From assembly GCA_964623815.1 (NCBI GenBank), contig CAZUVR010000091.1, forward strand, positions 1 to 13,284: DNA of 13,284 bases, given 5' to 3'. The notes under the pieces were generated by a model that saw nothing but the letters and a program-made list of their open reading frames with translations, was not told the origin of the DNA and did no database searches. Positions 12,810 through 13,284 of this stretch are shown here, piece by piece (position 1 is the first letter of the stretch; each line of letters starts with the position of its first letter). This stretch comes from Chroococcopsis sp964623815. GTDB lineage: Bacteria > Cyanobacteriota > Cyanobacteriia > Cyanobacteriales > Microcystaceae. The translations under genes and the position numbers were made by a program.

Positions 12810-13284
12810 TTATACAACTATAAGGTCAGTATTAATATTAAATGTGGAAGGTAAGTTACCTAAAGTAGCAAATTGCTGATTATTGAAAAACAACGCGCCG
12901 TTGTTCTTGTTGTATGAGAATTGGTTGTTGGATATTGCTCCGAATCCCCCTCTGTTAATCTCAATTTTATCAATTAGAACAGCGAAATCAGCGATCCGAT
13001 CGATCCCCTCAGATAACTTGTTGAAGACAAAGCGATCGCTACCCGTTCCACCTGCTAGCGTATCATTACCGAAACCCCCTTCTAGTAAATCGTTCCCTTG
13101 TTCTCCGTCTAGAAAGTCGTTGTCTAACTCGCCATATAAAGTATCATTGTCCTCGCCTCCGTATAGCAAATCATTGCCATTACCCCCATAGAGAACGTCT
13201 TTTGCCGAACCTGTCACGATGGCAAGTTCATCACCATCTAACGAATCATTGCCGGCACCTCCAAACAGGGTATCATTCCCAAAA
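12810..13284 (-). CDS. RTX calcium-binding repeat protein, C-terminal part (5' end outside window)
   Basis: The frame runs open through the right edge, so the N-terminus is missing; the in-window part is about 157 codons. Tandem nonapeptides of the GGxGxDxLx type are visible (FGNDTLFGGAGNDSLDG, YGGNGNDLLYGG, GEQGNDLLEGGFGNDTLAGG). They fold into a calcium-loaded beta roll in secreted type I substrates. Some units are irregular (DGDELAIVTGSAKD, GELDNDFLDG). After the last repeat comes SDRFVFNKLSEGIDRIADF, the usual C-terminal cap, and an end with NINTDLIVV, like the C-terminal secretion regions of cyanobacterial RTX proteins. A GTG at 13217 is internal and is not the real start. Confidence 0.88.
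   Translation of the reverse strand, partial: FGNDTLFGGAGNDSLDGDELAIVTGSAKDVLYGGNGNDLLYGGEDNDTLYGELDNDFLDGEQGNDLLEGGFGNDTLAGGTGSDRFVFNKLSEGIDRIADFAVLIDKIEINRGGFGAISNNQFSYNKNNGALFFNNQQFATLGNLPSTFNINTDLIVV

Overview
This 13.3 kb window looks like part of a plasmid, or a plasmid-derived island, from a cyanobacterium. The host assignment rests on HIP1 octamers (GCGATCGC at 4756-4763, 11075-11082 and 13032-13039), many GATCGC/GCGATCG near-copies in the relaxase gene, and an RTX-repeat protein of a type common in cyanobacteria. The plasmid assignment rests on a MobF relaxase, a ParA/ribbon-helix-helix partition pair, arrays of 11-bp iterons and broken mobile-element debris. No replication initiator, coupling ATPase or type IV secretion gene is visible.

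Layout, left to right. 1-505: a structured, gene-free edge. 506-928: an unrecognised 140-aa acidic protein with a strong ribosome binding site. 929-2003: about 1.1 kb without a convincing gene, holding hairpins, a 22-bp palindrome and one copy of a repeated 20-bp box. 2004-5479 (minus): a two-gene transfer operon, in which a 104-aa unknown protein overlaps and probably couples to a 1055-aa MobF relaxase whose helicase half seems to have lost its ATPase motifs. 5480-6875: a 1.4-kb non-coding region rich in cis elements. It has a G-quadruplex-prone tract, two split arrays of 11-bp direct repeats with different unit sequences but the same 36-bp right flank, three more copies of the 20-bp box, a second copy of the palindrome and a perfect 16-bp-arm hairpin. 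6876-7282: two small ORFs, one a zinc-knuckle-like protein. 7432-8614: debris, with a transposase C-terminal remnant, a 412-bp segment bounded by 51-bp inverted repeats, and a decayed copy of the partition RHH gene. 8615-11470: a small XRE regulator (minus) divergent from two small proteins and a full-length GmrSD-type (DUF262 + HNH) nuclease. 11502-12394 (minus): parA and its overlapping RHH partner. 12810-13284 (minus): the C-terminal part of an RTX calcium-binding protein.

The most interesting signals are in the cis elements. The two iteron arrays look like duplicated, diverged versions of one partition or replication locus. The promoter of the xre gene carries three spaced copies of the core of the second array's iteron, one of them identical over 15 bases. 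This suggests that the small XRE protein, or a factor acting at its promoter, also recognises the iteron array. The intact RHH gene plus its pseudogene point to at least two plasmid maintenance systems having been combined and partly lost here.
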